Source: Blepharisma japonicum (taxonomy: Eukaryota; Ciliophora; Heterotrichea; Heterotrichida; Blepharismidae). From it: a stretch of DNA of 64,000 nt. The stretch covers positions 248,001 through 312,000 of the forward strand of contig CATKHK010000051.1 of NCBI GenBank assembly GCA_949751835.1, given 5' to 3'. The translations under genes were made by a program, and so were the position numbers. Below are positions 20,948 to 32,985 of this stretch, piece after piece (the stretch's first letter is position 1; each line of letters begins with the position of its first letter). The notes under the pieces were generated by a model that saw nothing but the letters and a program-made list of their open reading frames with translations, did no database searches and was not told where the DNA came from.

Positions 20948-22609
20948 ATGAGCAAATCCAATGACTACAAAAAGTCTCAAACCTTAAAACCAATTGAATA
21001 TCGGAGGGCATCTCAACCGCTAAGTCCACTTAGAGCTAAGCAGTTTCAGATAGCAAACCCTTTTCAAAGAAATTTATCTGCTGTTTCGAAACTTAGAAGA
21101 AAACCATATAACTCAACAAAACAGTATAAGGAGCAATTAAAAACATTTGCAAACTTGAATTCTGAAGAAATTTCAAAATCATTTAGCAATTCTGATGTGA
21201 CGCCTTTAAATTTCACCAAAAATAAATGTATTTCCGCATCAGAACAAAATCTAAGTCATATAAAAACAAATACAATTCCTGCAAACAATATAGTAAAATC
21301 AGATTCATGAATAAAAATTGAAGATATGGTAAAATCTCGCAGAAATTCATTTAACCCTCTGCTAACTTTTAAAAAAATAATCCCTGAATGGCTTCTATCA
21401 AGGAGCGATTTTTATGCAACTTATATGAAAATGAAACAACAAGTTGGCCTGGACCTTGGAGAAGTTTGTTCATCAGCACCTTCTGATAGAACTGAAGACG
21501 AAAAAGAAGCTTTAATCAAATGGGTGTCAAATACAAGATTTTTTTCATCAATTCCAAAGGTAATAGTCCAAGAAACATGTGATAAATTCTCAGTTCTCGA
21601 ATTTTCTCCAGGAACTCAAAGTAAGCTTTATTTAGTTATAAAAAAAGATGATATTGCTGATTGCATGTATTTAATTTACTTCGGAATGGTTGGAATATAT
21701 GTTGATGGAATCAGAATTGGACAACGGTCTCAAGGAGAATCTCTTGGAGAAACTGCACTTGATAATATAAAGTTAAGATCTGCTGACGCATTTTCAGAAA
21801 CAAATGTTGTGCTTTTCAAGCTGAAGAAAATCGATTATGAGCATATCATATTAAATTTAAAAAAACTTGAAAAGCATGAATATACAAAATTTATCATGAC
21901 AATTCCATTTTTCCAACGATGAAGCTTCATTAAGGTACAAAATCTCAGCAATTTGTTGATTCAATCTGTATATAACCCTGGAGATGGTATTTGCTATTTA
22001 GTCATATATGAAAAAGGAGACCAATCCGCAACATTTTATATCCTAAAAGAAGGAAGCATCCAACTCCAAACTTACACACACTTAGAATTGCAAAATAAAT
22101 GGCCAATTGGGTCTCGACAATGAAAGCTGAGAAAAATCACAAATAAATTTATTTATCCTTTGAAGACTCTTCCAAAAGGCGAATTTTTTGGTGAGTCTGA
22201 AATTATTAGTAATTGCCCTAGAGAAACCCGAGCAGTAGCTCTTGAGCATTCAATTTGCCTTGTTCTTAACAAAGATGAGTTTCTTGAGCTTTTTCCTTCT
22301 AGAGAGCTAGAAATTCTTAAACAGCGGTCCGTTTTGAGAATGCCAAGCAAGCAAGAAATGGATATGAAAATAAAGCAAGAAATGTATTCAAACGAAGAAA
22401 AAGAGCACATATTACTAGAAGCCATGAGATTAGGCCATGGGTTCGAAAAAGGAAGAGAATTTCTATTAGATGCTGTATTATTTATATAGAGATCAAAAAA
22501 ACTTAAAGGCTGATATAGCTCTTTAAAGCAGAGAACTCGTCAGCAGAGAGCCAAAATCCAAAGTAAAATAATCGACCAAAAAAAAGAAAACTTAAACATG
22601 TCAATGTAA
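20948..22609 (+). CDS. Protein with two cyclic-nucleotide-binding domains
   Basis: Exons 20948-22474 and 22490-22609 give 548 residues. The first ~130 residues are basic and Ser/Lys/Asn-rich. CNB domain 1 (about 190-320) has a phosphate-binding-like G-E-S-L-G-E-T-A-L...R-S-A block; CNB domain 2 (about 330-455) has P-K-G-E-F-F-G-E-S-E-I...P-R-E-T-R-A-V-A, close to the consensus G-E-[LF]-[AG]-x...P-R-x-A. No kinase or channel part is seen, so it is not a simple PKA catalytic chain or CNG channel; a PKA/PKG regulatory-like or ciliary cAMP/cGMP-binding protein fits. UGA encodes Trp at 21308 and 21920 among others. The basic C-terminal helix is only reached by splicing. Confidence 0.85.
22475..22489 (+). 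other. 15-nt intron in the CNB-domain gene
   Basis: GTATTATTTATATAG, phase 0, with in-frame UAG at its end. Splicing adds 39 basic, coiled-coil-like residues. Homology cannot confirm this tail, so support is from the intron pattern. Confidence 0.75.
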
Positions 22610-22635
22610 AAATAATTAATTGTAATTTTTAGGAT

Positions 22636-22968
22636 ATGGAACAACAATATGTGCTGCCGCCAAGAGACTTATTTTTTAAGCTAATTGATAAAGATATCAA
22701 TCTAATCGTAAAGAATTACGCAATTCCTAGGCAAGACACATGGGAAAATGTCTATAGCAAAGCAACTGAAATAGCAATTTTTCCGATGCCAAGAGAAACG
22801 TCGTTTAATCCAAATTTAGAAGAGCCGAAACTGCCACCAGTGGGAAATAGAAGTTTATTAAAAAAGAAAAAAATCCCTAGCAATACATCTTTTAGGTCAA
22901 GTTCTGTGTCTAGGACATCAAGAAGATCATTATCCACAAATAGAAAAATCTATGATGCCTATTTTTAA
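22636..22968 (+). CDS. Small basic Ser/Arg-rich protein
   Basis: 110 residues starting 26 nt after the stop of the CNB gene. The first half is ordered-looking (L-P-P-R-D-L-F-F-K-L-I-D-K-D); the second is low complexity with K-K-K-K and S-S-S-V-S-R-T-S-R-R-S-L-S. Not recognised. The tight spacing suggests it could be a further exon of the CNB gene, but no 15-nt GT...AG intron keeps the frame, so I list it apart. Confidence 0.5.
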   Translation: MEQQYVLPPRDLFFKLIDKDINLIVKNYAIPRQDTWENVYSKATEIAIFPMPRETSFNPNLEEPKLPPVGNRSLLKKKKIPSNTSFRSSSVSRTSRRSLSTNRKIYDAYF

Positions 22969-23037
22969 TTTGTGCTATATTAGAGAAATATTTGAAGTAA
23001 TAAGTTAACAAGAAAATATTTATAATTCATAAACACT

Positions 23038-24882
23038 ATGTTTGATATTAAAAAATCAATGGAATATTTTGACGAAACATCTAATTGGCTTGATAAACCT
23101 TTATTTCATTTGCTTAATATAGAAAATGCACCAGAAATTGTAATAAGCCCGTTATTAGACTTAGAAAACCAAAGGACGATAAATATTGATGCAGAACGAA
23201 CGAAGCCTGATGTATTGACGTCGGATGAGACTTTCCAGCTGCAGCAGATTTTAACTTTTTATTGCAAGGAAGAAAAGATTTTGTATAAGCAAGGAATGAA
23301 TGAAATCATGGCGCCGTTTATAATTTCTTGCAGATTTGGGGTTACTCTGAGCCAGGCTTATTTTTGTTTCAAAAAATTAATTTCCTTATGTCTCCCAACT
23401 ATGTTTGAAGATACTGTAAATTCCAAATAGACTTTTAGGCCAATTCAAGGTCTTTTTGTAATCTTAAAGTTGCTGATGAAGTATCATACTCCTGAAATTT
23501 TTACTTTTTTTACAAAAAAAGAAATTACACCTGAAGGTTTTGCAACGTCTTGATTTTTGACACTTTTTTCAAGCAGAATTCAAAATATAGAAATTTTGTT
23601 TAGTTTGTGAGAACAAATTATTACTGAAAGAGATATGTTTTTCCCATGTTTTTTTGCATTAGCGTTATTAGATCACAATAAAACAGAAATATTGAAATCT
23701 AATGAATTCATGCCAAAAATAATCAGCAAATTTCAGATCGAAAGTTATGATTGTCTAAATATTTTACTAGAAAAAGCTAGAAATATGAAAAGATATATGC
23801 CAAGATCGATGAGAATTAGATTGAAAAAATATAATATTTATAAATTGGAGTCTATTAATCAATTAGTCAGAAAATTAAGTCGAAGCCCAAGCTTGCCTCT
23901 GATACCTAAAGAAGTGGTTTTAAGGACTTATCCACAAGAATTTGTATGCAAATGCTCTAATAATTCCTGCTCTTGGTGCACCCATCAAGATCCCGACCCT
24001 CCTTTAATAATTCTTGACTGCAGACCTCCAGATGAGCAATCTTGTGGCTACCTACCCAATACTGCGCTTATAGATCCTGAATACTGAGAAGATGGAACTA
24101 CAATAGAAAGCATTATAAATCAATACTCTAATGAGAAAGGAGTGTTTCATATATCATTACTAGGAAGCCAATTTATTTATGAAAAAGTACAGGAAAATGA
24201 AGAAACTGATAACTCAGCAAAAATGATAAAAAAGCTATTTCAAAATTTCACTGAAAATGGGTTTCCTTATATAAGCATCATAGAAGGTGGTTATAAATTA
24301 TGCCATGAAGCTATAATAAGACGATCTTTATCACTGCAATCCCACAATACTTCTTTATGCAAAGAATGCGCTACTCTTAACTCTTCCTCAGAAAGAAACT
24401 CAACCAAGCTTAAAGATCTTAAAGAAAAAATCATTGGAAACGTGCAATCTCAAGTAAAAGACTCCTTAATAAGCCAACGCCGCATTTCTCGAGAAGAATC
24501 AATAAAAATATTCAACGATTTAAAATCAACTGCTGAAAAAATCCAGATTGACCTCAGCTTAAAGCACTATGAATGCCGAAAATACAATAAAAATCTAGGC
24601 TCATGCTATCCAGAAGAGTATATTTTGCTTATAGACTCAAATTATCTGATTTTAGCTACCCCATTAAATGAAGAAACAGGAATTGTTGTCGAAAAAAAAC
24701 ATATAAAAGACCTTCAAAAAATCACTTCTATCAAAAATTCTCCTAAAACCCTCACATTTTCATTTTTTGAGCAGAAAAAGAAATCTTTTACAATGAAGTC
24801 TAAAAAAGAAGCAAAAGCCGTTATAAAGCAGCTGACAGGCGTCTATAACTTGTTCAAGCAGACTAAAAATGTGGAATCATAA
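23038..24882 (+). CDS. TBC1D23: TBC1D23-like protein (TBC plus rhodanese-like domains)
   Basis: Exons 23038-23415 and 23431-24882 give 609 residues. The TBC domain is shown by I-N-I-D-A-E-R-T-K-P (I-x-x-D-x-x-R, Arg finger) and Y-K-Q-G-M-N-E (Gln finger Y-x-Q-G), then F-A-T-S-W-F-L-T-L-F, whose Trp is UGA. A rhodanese-like domain follows: I-I-L-D-C-R-P-P-D-E...Y-L-P-N-T and later F-P-Y-I-S-I-I-E-G-G-Y. The C-terminal ~100 residues look like a PH-type fold. Human TBC1D23 has the same order and bridges endosome-derived vesicles to golgins at the trans-Golgi. The rhodanese Cys position lacks a clear active-site loop, as in TBC1D23. Start is the first ATG of the frame. Confidence 0.88.
23416..23430 (+). 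other. 15-nt intron in the TBC1D23-like gene
   Basis: GTAAATTCCAAATAG, phase 0, in-frame UAG. Its removal joins F-E-D-T to T-F-R-P-I within the TBC domain. Confidence 0.9.
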
Positions 24883-24932
24883 TAAATTTTTATGAAAATG
24901 AAATAATTTAAATTTCATTAATAATTAAAATA

Positions 24933-25811
24933 ATGTCTGTGTTGAATCCAAGTACTCCCGCATTTGAGCCTTTTGCATGGAATTTCTCATCGGTCGACAC
25001 TAACATAAAAAATAAGATAAAAAACGTCTGGCATCACAATCTGAAAGAAGAAATTTTAGAGATTTCGAGACTGCTGGAGAATTATCCTTATATTGCAATG
25101 GATACTGAATTTCCAGGCATCATTGTGAGGGCTCAAGGTGAGCTTAGAGATACACAGTATCAGACAATTCGGCATAATGTTGATAGATTGAAGCTCATCC
25201 AGGTGGGAATTACACTGTCAGATATTAATGGGAATTATCCTCCAGATACTTGTACTTGGCAATTTAACATGAAATTTGACTTAGAAACTGATACTTATTC
25301 AAGTGATTCTATACAATTACTAAAAAATTCAGGCTTTGATTTTGAAAAGCATGCTCAAGATGGGATTGATCCTCAAGACTTCGCTGAGCTTTTCACAGTT
25401 TCTGGGCTATGTCTTAACGAGGATATAACTTACATTACATTTCACTGTGGCTATGATTTTGCCTATCTTCTTAAAAGCTTAACTTGTCAGAAACTCCCTG
25501 AATCCCAAACAGAATTTTATAAAAAACTTTTATTGTATTTCCCAGCATTTTTTGATTTAAAATACATGGTAAGAGGAATTGATAGATTTCGAGGAGGCTT
25601 AAATAGAATAGCTGAAGAGCTTGGGATTAAAAGAATTGGTAGAATGCATCAAGCTGGTAGTGATAGTATGGTAACTCTAGAAGCATTTTTTGGGGTAAAA
25701 AACGCATGCTTTCCTGAACCAATTTCTATAGAGGATCATGAAAATGTGATATGTGGGCTAAATGAAAATAATCAGATCAGAGAAACTGAATATATTAGCC
25801 AATATCCTTAA
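24933..25811 (+). CDS. CAF1/CNOT7 deadenylase of the CCR4-NOT complex
   Basis: 292 residues, close to CNOT7 (285). All DEDD residues are visible: D and E in M-D-T-E-F-P-G, D in H-C-G-Y-D-F, and D in H-Q-A-G-S-D-S. Also typical are R-H-N-V-D-R-L-K-L-I-Q-V-G-I-T, C-T-W-Q-F-N, I-D-P-Q-D-F-A-E-L and F-F-D-L-K-Y-M-V. It is a 3'-5' exoribonuclease that shortens mRNA poly(A) tails in the cytoplasm. The H-C-G-Y-D-F block has Cys where most have Ser. No intron and no UGA needed. Confidence 0.97.
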   Translation: MSVLNPSTPAFEPFAWNFSSVDTNIKNKIKNVWHHNLKEEILEISRLLENYPYIAMDTEFPGIIVRAQGELRDTQYQTIRHNVDRLKLIQVGITLSDINGNYPPDTCTWQFNMKFDLETDTYSSDSIQLLKNSGFDFEKHAQDGIDPQDFAELFTVSGLCLNEDITYITFHCGYDFAYLLKSLTCQKLPESQTEFYKKLLLYFPAFFDLKYMVRGIDRFRGGLNRIAEELGIKRIGRMHQAGSDSMVTLEAFFGVKNACFPEPISIEDHENVICGLNENNQIRETEYISQYP

Positions 25812-25830
25812 TTAATTAAATTTAGCAAAA

Positions 25831-27111
25831 TTATATTTTTTGTTGATATTTGGGTGAGACAAGAGAAAAAAGTCCTTTTGAAGCTTTTGGGTCTTGAGCT
25901 TTATTCTGTGACGCAACTGTTTGCAATGTAAAATGGGGCTTTGTCAATGCATTAGCCTTTACACCTGAGTTTTTCCTTTTTTCAGATCTTGATGAAACAC
26001 TAGGCTCCCTTCTATCCATATTGATAATTCACAGATCTTTTAGAGAAGTAACCTCATCTAGTCTCTTTGGCTCTGAATAATACGGATCTTTTGCATTTTC
26101 CCAAAATCTTTCTTCCTCATCATTAGGTAGCTGAGGTGTAGAAAATGTTTTTTCAAAAGGCCTTGGGACTTTGATTCTATATATTTTTTACCCTAATTTT
26201 GTTTTTAGCTCAGAAATTTCTTTATCTTTTCCTTGCATTTGGTTTCTCATTTTCTCTAATTCTAAGTTTTGTTTTTTAAAAATTTCTTCATATTGTTTTA
26301 CCTTGCCTTCAAGGTCTCTGATAATTGACCGGTATTCAAACTCAGCTTCAATATTTGAAAAATCTTGGTTTTTTGATGTACTTTCGCTTGGCCAGATATC
26401 AGAATCCATCATATCTGAGGTTTTTTGGAAGCGAGATTTATGAGAACGGCTTGAAGGAGTCGGAGAATCTGATTGCGTTGGGCTGGGGTATCTTTCAGAA
26501 TTTTTTGAAGATTTTTTTTCTTGTGAAGAAATAGCTGATTTTTGTAAAGTTTTTACGGATAAATTGGAATTTTCTTGGAGTTTTATGTGGGTTTTTGAGT
26601 TTTCTTTTTCTGTTATTTGGGAGATTGACTTATTGTTGGTGATGTTTGCCCCTTTTTTAAATTTTGAGCTTGAGATTGAAGATTCTTCTTTTTGGCTATT
26701 TTGCCTAATATGATTTTGCGAAATTTCTATTTTTGATTCTTTTGAAACAGATTCTGTGAGTTTATTTTCACTATTTTCTCGACTGATTTTTGGATTTTCT
26801 TGCAAATCTTCAATTTTTTGATTTTCCTTCAGAGTCTCAATCTCATTACTTTCTTTATTTTCATTTATTCCTTGATTTTTTATATTCTCTTCTTCCTTTA
26901 TAGCATTTTCTTGCACTATCGAAGGATTTTCTTTTTGATCAGTTAATTTATTATTCGAGCCTTCTTCTTTGAATTGGCTTGATTCTATTACCTGCTCAGG
27001 TGGCAAAGGATTGTTGATATTTTGCTCTTGATCTAGAATTTCTTTAGGGTTCCCTTCATCTTTAGGAGCTTCTGCATTGTTTGCTTGACCCATGTTTAAA
27101 TGTTCAGACAT
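25831..27111 (-). CDS. Charged, low-complexity protein with a coiled coil
   Basis: Exons 26192-27111 and 25831-26176 give 421 residues. Residues 1-230 are very rich in Glu, Asn, Ser and Lys, likely disordered. A coiled coil (about 255-305, E-E-I-F-K-K-Q-N-L-E-L-E-K-M) ends at the intron. The second exon is basic (S-S-R-S-E-K-R-K-N-S) with one UGA-Trp near 26030. No family recognised. Its end is only 20 nt from the end of the convergent CAF1 gene. Confidence 0.75.
26177..26191 (-). other. 15-nt intron in the coiled-coil gene
   Basis: GTAAAAAATATATAG on the minus strand, phase 2; retention gives an immediate UAA. The downstream exon continues without UAA/UAG for 115 codons. Confidence 0.8.
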
Positions 27112-28703
27112 TACAACATTGTTTTAGTAAAAAAATTATCTAATAAAATTGTCAAATTATTTATCTATAATATACAAACTTGATAATAAAAAACTATTCT
27201 TGAAAATTTAAGTTTAATAAGTATCATTAATACTAAATAAGTAAAAAGAATAATTGCAAATAACTTATTATTTTAATTTTAATATAAATCATTCATTATA
27301 TATGGTAAAAATCATGCATTAACCTGGATATTCTTTTAATAACAAATATTATATAATGCTTTTAACGACTGGCTACTTTCATTCGTAATCAATTTTATTA
27401 GACAGGTGGAAGTGTGAAGATTCTCAAGGAATTTAACGCAAATTCCTAGCACATAACTTGTGCACATTCCTATAATCAAAAATATATTAGAAGTTCTATA
27501 AAGGATTAAGCTAAAATTAATTTATAATAAATATGCTTGGCCTCTCAGAAATAAGTGATGAAAATAACCCTAAACTAGCCAATCCAAATGATTGAAAATT
27601 CCTGCAGCCAATAACAGCTTAACGATGATCCAATCATTATTCAGAGTCTATCAAACTTGCAAATGATTTAATTTGATGAAAATAAAAGAATCACTCTTAA
27701 TTGATTTTTCTTTATTCAAAAATCATTTTTCAGCCTATATCCATACTCTAATACTAGGTCATTTGGGAAAATGCAGAGTGCATTAAGTGGATGAAATAGC
27801 AAGTAATTTTTGAACTGGACCAGTCACTGTAGATTTTATACATTTTTATTATGGAGAAATAGATGAACAAAAGGTCCCATGACTGTGGGGTTTTAATTTC
27901 ATTTAACTGCATCTATGAAAGCCAATTTTCTCATGGAAAGTTTAATGGGAAAGGAAGAATGATTGATATTAAGAATGGGTTTTATGATAAAGATTGGTAG
28001 TTAGGCCAAAAACATGGAAATGGGGCCATGCTTATAGAAGCCAAGAATTTATTCACAAGTTCATCAGCATTTCTAGTGCCCGAATGGCTCCGCCTGACTT
28101 GTTTTAGGCTATGTCATACCTTAATTGCTCCAAGGGCATCTATCCACTATCGGCTGTATTAGGGTTTTTTCTGAAAATATGATTATATGGTAAATTCTGT
28201 AAAATTTTGCTGAATAAAATGGCGTAAATTGCGAAAATCTTAGTAATTTTTTGAGTTTTTTTATGCAAAAAGCCTTCTGAATTTTATGATCGTTGTGTTC
28301 TCTAGCACCATCGGTATCATATATCAGCCAGTAAGTAATTAATGACGAAAATAAGTGATGCTATAATGATTCACAATTACAATATTCAATTTATATTTTA
28401 ATTACTATTATTAAAATTAATACATTCAATTAATGTTGGTGTAAGCTACAGGTGCGACACTAGTTACACCTTTTAAAATTCAAATATCAGCCTGAGTAGA
28501 GAAATTCTCTCATAAAACCTAAATAAAAGGGAAATATTCTTTTCAACTTCTTAGTAGAACTGAAAGAGATCAAAGGCGAGATGAAGATCTTTAAGACTAG
28601 AAGCATTGCAAAAATACTTTGTGCTGAAAGATCCGAAAAAGAAAAAATGAAAATTAATATTAGTAAAGAATTAGATTATCATGAGTTTTTATTTATAAAA
28701 ATA
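27112..28703. other. 1.6-kb spacer with a MORN relic
   Basis: AT-rich except for the relic at 27533-28090. A short hairpin (GGTGTAA / TTACACC) lies at about 28437-28471. No intact gene seen. Confidence 0.5.
27533..28090 (+). pseudogene. Decayed MORN-repeat protein gene
   Basis: The part at about 27912-28040 reads Y-E-S-Q-F-S-H-G-K-F-N-G-K-G-R-M and, after an in-frame UAG, L-G-Q-K-H-G-N-G-A, a MORN pattern. Upstream fragments in other frames (W-T-G-P-V-T-V-D-F-I-H-F-Y-Y-G-E) look coding and use UGA as Trp. Several UAA/UAG codons and frameshifts separate the pieces, and no set of 15-nt introns fixes them. Confidence 0.45.
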
Positions 28704-30713
28704 TTAATATTTGATATTTGTCGTCTTGCAAATTAAGCATTTCATTGAATTAATTTGCGACATCATAGCTTGAAAGTCTTGCAAACAAATTTTATTTTGT
28801 AAGACCCTACCGAAAATATCTGAAAAAGTATCAAATTCTCTCTCTGTAATCCCCAAATGCTGATGAGATGCTCTGATTTTTCTTCTTAATTCTAAGCCAG
28901 CTTGCCCGTTGAATATACTAAATAGCCCATCCACGATCATAGTAAAATTTTCTAATTTTGTATCCTCAAAGCGATAGCCTATTATATCATTTTCTAGTAT
29001 TTCATCATATAGAGAAGCTATAAATTCATGCCAGAAATTGTCTCCATATTTCGTAATTAAGCTTTCATTTTTTAAGCCTGATAATTTTGAATTGAACTTC
29101 ATTGTGTCATAATTACTGATGATTTTATTGAAATGTTTTCTTGTTGGTGATTCATTTTTTCTATTTGATGCAGAATACTCAAGACATTCTGATTTATTTA
29201 AATAGCTGCAAATGTTAGGACACTCAATCTTTCTTTGCTTAAAAATGGTGTCATAGGTTTTAATGCTTTGCTCTTTAAAGTTTGCTGCTCAATGTATATG
29301 TTGTAAATTATTAGCATCTATTTTACTATCCCTCGTGTGAGTTTCTTTTTCTATAGGCCCACTTCTTAAATGAACTGAGTTGCTTCTAACTCTAAAAGGC
29401 AATTTTTGAGAGCTGCATATTTTTTCATGGTGGTCACTAATATCGGAATCTTCGTTAGTAGTATTTTCTAAATTTTCTTCTATATTAAGTTCAGCAATTT
29501 GATGTTTTTTGCCATTTTTTAAATTTTCTAGAGAATATCTCCTCTTTGCCCATTCATTATTATTGACTTTTAAATCAATTTTTTCTAACGTGGTCCATTC
29601 TTGAATATCTAAAAAAATTCAATTTTTATCTGCATTTTGCATAAAATCAACAACAAGCCCTTTAATTGGTTTCCCTTTAAATTCGGAATTGTTGAGAAAT
29701 GAGAGCAGCTGGTTTGTCATTTTTTCTATTTCTGGAATATTAATTTTACTTTGGATTGCAAAACAACTATTCTCATTTTTAGTATGGACTGTAAAGGTTT
29801 CAAAGCTTTTTGGCTCATTTGAGCCTGAACAAAAATATTTTTGGTTTAAGTCATTTGGTATTGCTTCTTCTGAGTTGTTTAAAGATAATCTATTAGATTC
29901 ATGATCTAATGGACATCTCAATAAAGCCGATTTATTGGGTGTTTTAATTATAGGAGACTTCTCTACTCTCTTGCTTGTATAAGGGTTGTTAATTGACTTC
30001 GAAGTCTTGAGCATTAGATTAGTATACCTAAATTCTGTCACTTGAGGCTTCGATTTTTTTGCTTTATATTTATATCTTTTTGTATTAATATTTGAAGGTT
30101 TTTCTTGGAATTTCAAGAGATTTATAATAGAAAAATACTTGAAATTTTCGTTTTGTTTTCAGACAACTCTTGTGACTGATGCTGGATTCGGAGGCTTAAT
30201 AAATTGCTGAATCATTGCAGAGTGATTTGAAGAGTTCCAAAGTGTTTTTGCTTCAGCAATAGATGATAGAGAAATTGATTGACTATCGTCTTTATAATAA
30301 AATAAAGGAGTATCGCTAGATTGCTCAAAATTATCAAAAAATTCATCGGCATGGCATTTCTTTGAGATAACTCTTTTATCTATATTAGTTTTGATTAAAT
30401 AAGGTCTTGGAGCGTTTTCGACCTTTATAAGCGTGATTGGTATGTTTAACTTGATATTATCGGTCTCTGAAATTCCGATTAAATGAAACAGCGTTTTGAT
30501 TTTTTTCTGTTCAGTCAATTTTGGCAGCAAAGAATTTAATTTTTTTATATAAGAATTGTGCCTAGGATCTGAATAACTTGCATTTGAGTCGCAAATAATC
30601 TGATTCTTTGGAGTTGGAGAAATTAGTGAAGGCTTTAATAAGTTATTTTCCTTTATCGATGAAGAGGAATTTTGAACATAAATTCTTTTATTTTGCGTTT
30701 TTGGTAGTTCCAT
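28704..30713 (-). CDS. Truncated-globin-domain protein, array copy 1
   Basis: 669 residues, start M-E-L-P-K-T-Q. M1: N-I-P-I-T-L-I-K-V. M2: V-V-W-K-Q-N-E-N-F-K-Y-F-S-I-I-N and Y-T-N-L-M-L-K-T-S-K-S-I-N-N-P-Y. M3 ends N-W-I-F-L-D-I-Q-E-W, with the DCKE Cys missing. M4: N-F-K-E-Q-S-I-K-T-Y. The globin part keeps Tyr in A-S-L-Y-D-E-I-L and His ~617 in A-S-H-Q; it has the longer K-L-E-N-F form of the E region. The tail is K-C-L-I-C-K plus six residues. At least three Trp are UGA (two are at 29619 and about 29289). It is the last gene of the array in the direction of transcription. Confidence 0.8.
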
Positions 30714-30836
30714 TATTTTTTTATATAATCAAAATGTTTATATCATAAATTATCTTAATCAAAATTTTGTCAGATATTATTATTTACAAATTTCTATTTA
30801 TTAATTCATTTTCACAGAATTTCTATTAAACATCTG

Positions 30837-32846
30837 CTATTTCGAATGCGAATGATTACATACAAGCCATTTCATAGACCGTATTTGAGATACCATAACT
30901 TGAATATCTTGGATCTCCATTGTGTTATCTATAAGACTCCTTTCAAAAATATCTGCAAAACAATCAAATTCTTTTTCAGAAATTCCCAATTTTTTGTGAG
31001 CTCCTCTTACCCTTCTTCTAAATTCTAAATTAACTTGTCCATTAAGAACCCTAAACAAGCCATCTATAATCATTGTAAAATTTTCCAATTTTGTATCTTT
31101 GAAGCGTTTATTTAATAAATCACTGCTGAGAATATTATGAAAAAGGCAAATTATAAATTCATTTCAGAAACTGTTTCCGTACTTTAGAATTAAGCTTTCA
31201 TTTCTTAAATGAGATAGTTTTGAGTTAAACTTGATAGCATCAAATTGATTAATTATATTTGTATAGTGATTTCTAATTGATGTTTCATTATGTGATGATG
31301 ATAAATGTGGGTTTTTACAATGGTCAGCAAAATGGACTGAATTTATTTTTCTCGTCTTAAAAATCGTGCTATAGGATTGAATGCTTTGCTCTTTAAGATT
31401 TACTAAAAGATGACTAGCACTTTGGCTTTGATTTTTGAGGTTGTTAACTTTCTGAGTTACTTTGCAGTATCTTTCTGCTATGTCTTTTTCATTGAAGTCA
31501 TCTTTTTGAACAGAAACTGCTTTTTTTCTTATCCTAAAAGGAAGTTTATTTTTTTCACTGATAGTTTCTTCTTTTTCAAGCTGAGGGATCTCATTTATTT
31601 CTATATCAGGCTCATTTTCTGATTCCTCATATACACTATCTCTGGAATGATCTACAGAATGGCTTCTCTCTGAAAATTTCATGGCCTTTCCTTTTTCTCT
31701 GCATTCAACTGCAGATTTATCAGTCGTAATTCATTCCTGTAAATCCAAGAAAATTCATTTTTTATCTACATTTTGTACAAAATCAAGAACAACACCTTTA
31801 ATAATCCTATCTTTGAATACAGAATTATTAAAAAAAGAAACAAGTTGATTCGCCATTGTGTCAATTTCTTGTATTTTAATTTTGCTTTGGACTGCAAAGC
31901 AGCTGTTTGTATTTTTAGTTTGGACAAAAAAGCTTTCAAATTCTTTTGGCTCAGCAAATTCATTAATTATATTTTCATTTTCCTGATCTGCTAATTCCAT
32001 AAATGACCTTGAAAGTAAAGATCTTGAAGCTTTAGCTGTAGAATTTCCAGAAAAATTGCAAAATGTTTGGGCTAAGTTCTTTGGTTTATTCGATTTTTTC
32101 TGAATTTGCATTTTATAAGGGTTGTTTATAGACTTAGATGTTTTTTGTATAAAATCAGTATATTTAAAGTTATATAATTGGGAATATGACCTATTTCTTT
32201 TTATCTGTGATTGAGGCTTTATTGTAGAGTCTTCAGGTTTTTCATGAAATTTAAGAAGATTTATAATTAAAAAATATTTTGTTTTGGCATTTTGTTTTCA
32301 CAGAATTCTGGTAATAGACACTGGATTTGATGAAGGCTTAATAAATTGTTGGATCATTGCTGACTGGTTTGATGAATTTCAGAGTGCTTTAGCTTTGGCT
32401 ATTGAAAATAAGACTTCAGAATGATTTTGGGCTTTATAGTAAAACAAAGGGCCATCTTCTGCCGATTTAAACAAATTAAAAAATTCTTCATCAGCACATG
32501 GCTTTGAAATTATTTTTCCGTTTTTCTTTGTATGAATTAAAAATGATACTGGCATTTTATCTAGTCGCAACAGAGTAAGTGGAATATTTAGCCTTAAATT
32601 GTTGTCTGAGTCATAATTATTGATTAAATGAGAAAATACATTGAATTTTTGATGCTCTGGAAGTTTTGGTAGCAAAAAGTTAAGTTTTTTTATAAAAGAA
32701 TTTTGCATAAGCTCTGTATGGAGTCCGCTTATAACAGTTGCTTTGTTTTTCAAAACTGATAAATTTCATGAAGACCTACTTAATCGGTGATCTTTAGCAA
32801 ATTCAGATAAATTTTGATGATTTTCGAAATATTCTTGTCTGTCCAT
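30837..32846 (-). CDS. Truncated-globin-domain protein, array copy 2
   Basis: 669 residues, start M-D-R-Q-E-Y-F. It pairs most closely with copy 1 (both have I-Q-Q-F-I-K-P after a W-N-S-S block and the same K-L-E-N-F-T-M-I-I-D-G-L-F). The B10 site is Phe in place of Tyr (C-L-F-H-N-I-L), which in known globins removes the hydroxyl that holds bound ligand. His ~617 is kept in G-A-H-K. The C-terminal motif is W-L-V-C, so only one Cys remains. The gap to copy 1 is just 123 bp. Confidence 0.8.
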
Positions 32847-32985
32847 TATTTACAAAAGAAGACATAACAAATGTAATTACTCATAAATATTTACAAATTA
32901 ACAAGTTGGGAATTTCCAACTCCAATAGGCACTTTTAGAATATTATTTTAATAAATTTATGAATTAAAAATTTAATTCTTATACA

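Noticed and set aside
28437-28471. Short inverted repeat GGTGTAA/TTACACC
   Set aside because: Seven-base arms with a 19-nt or so loop are expected by chance; no T tract or gene end nearby.
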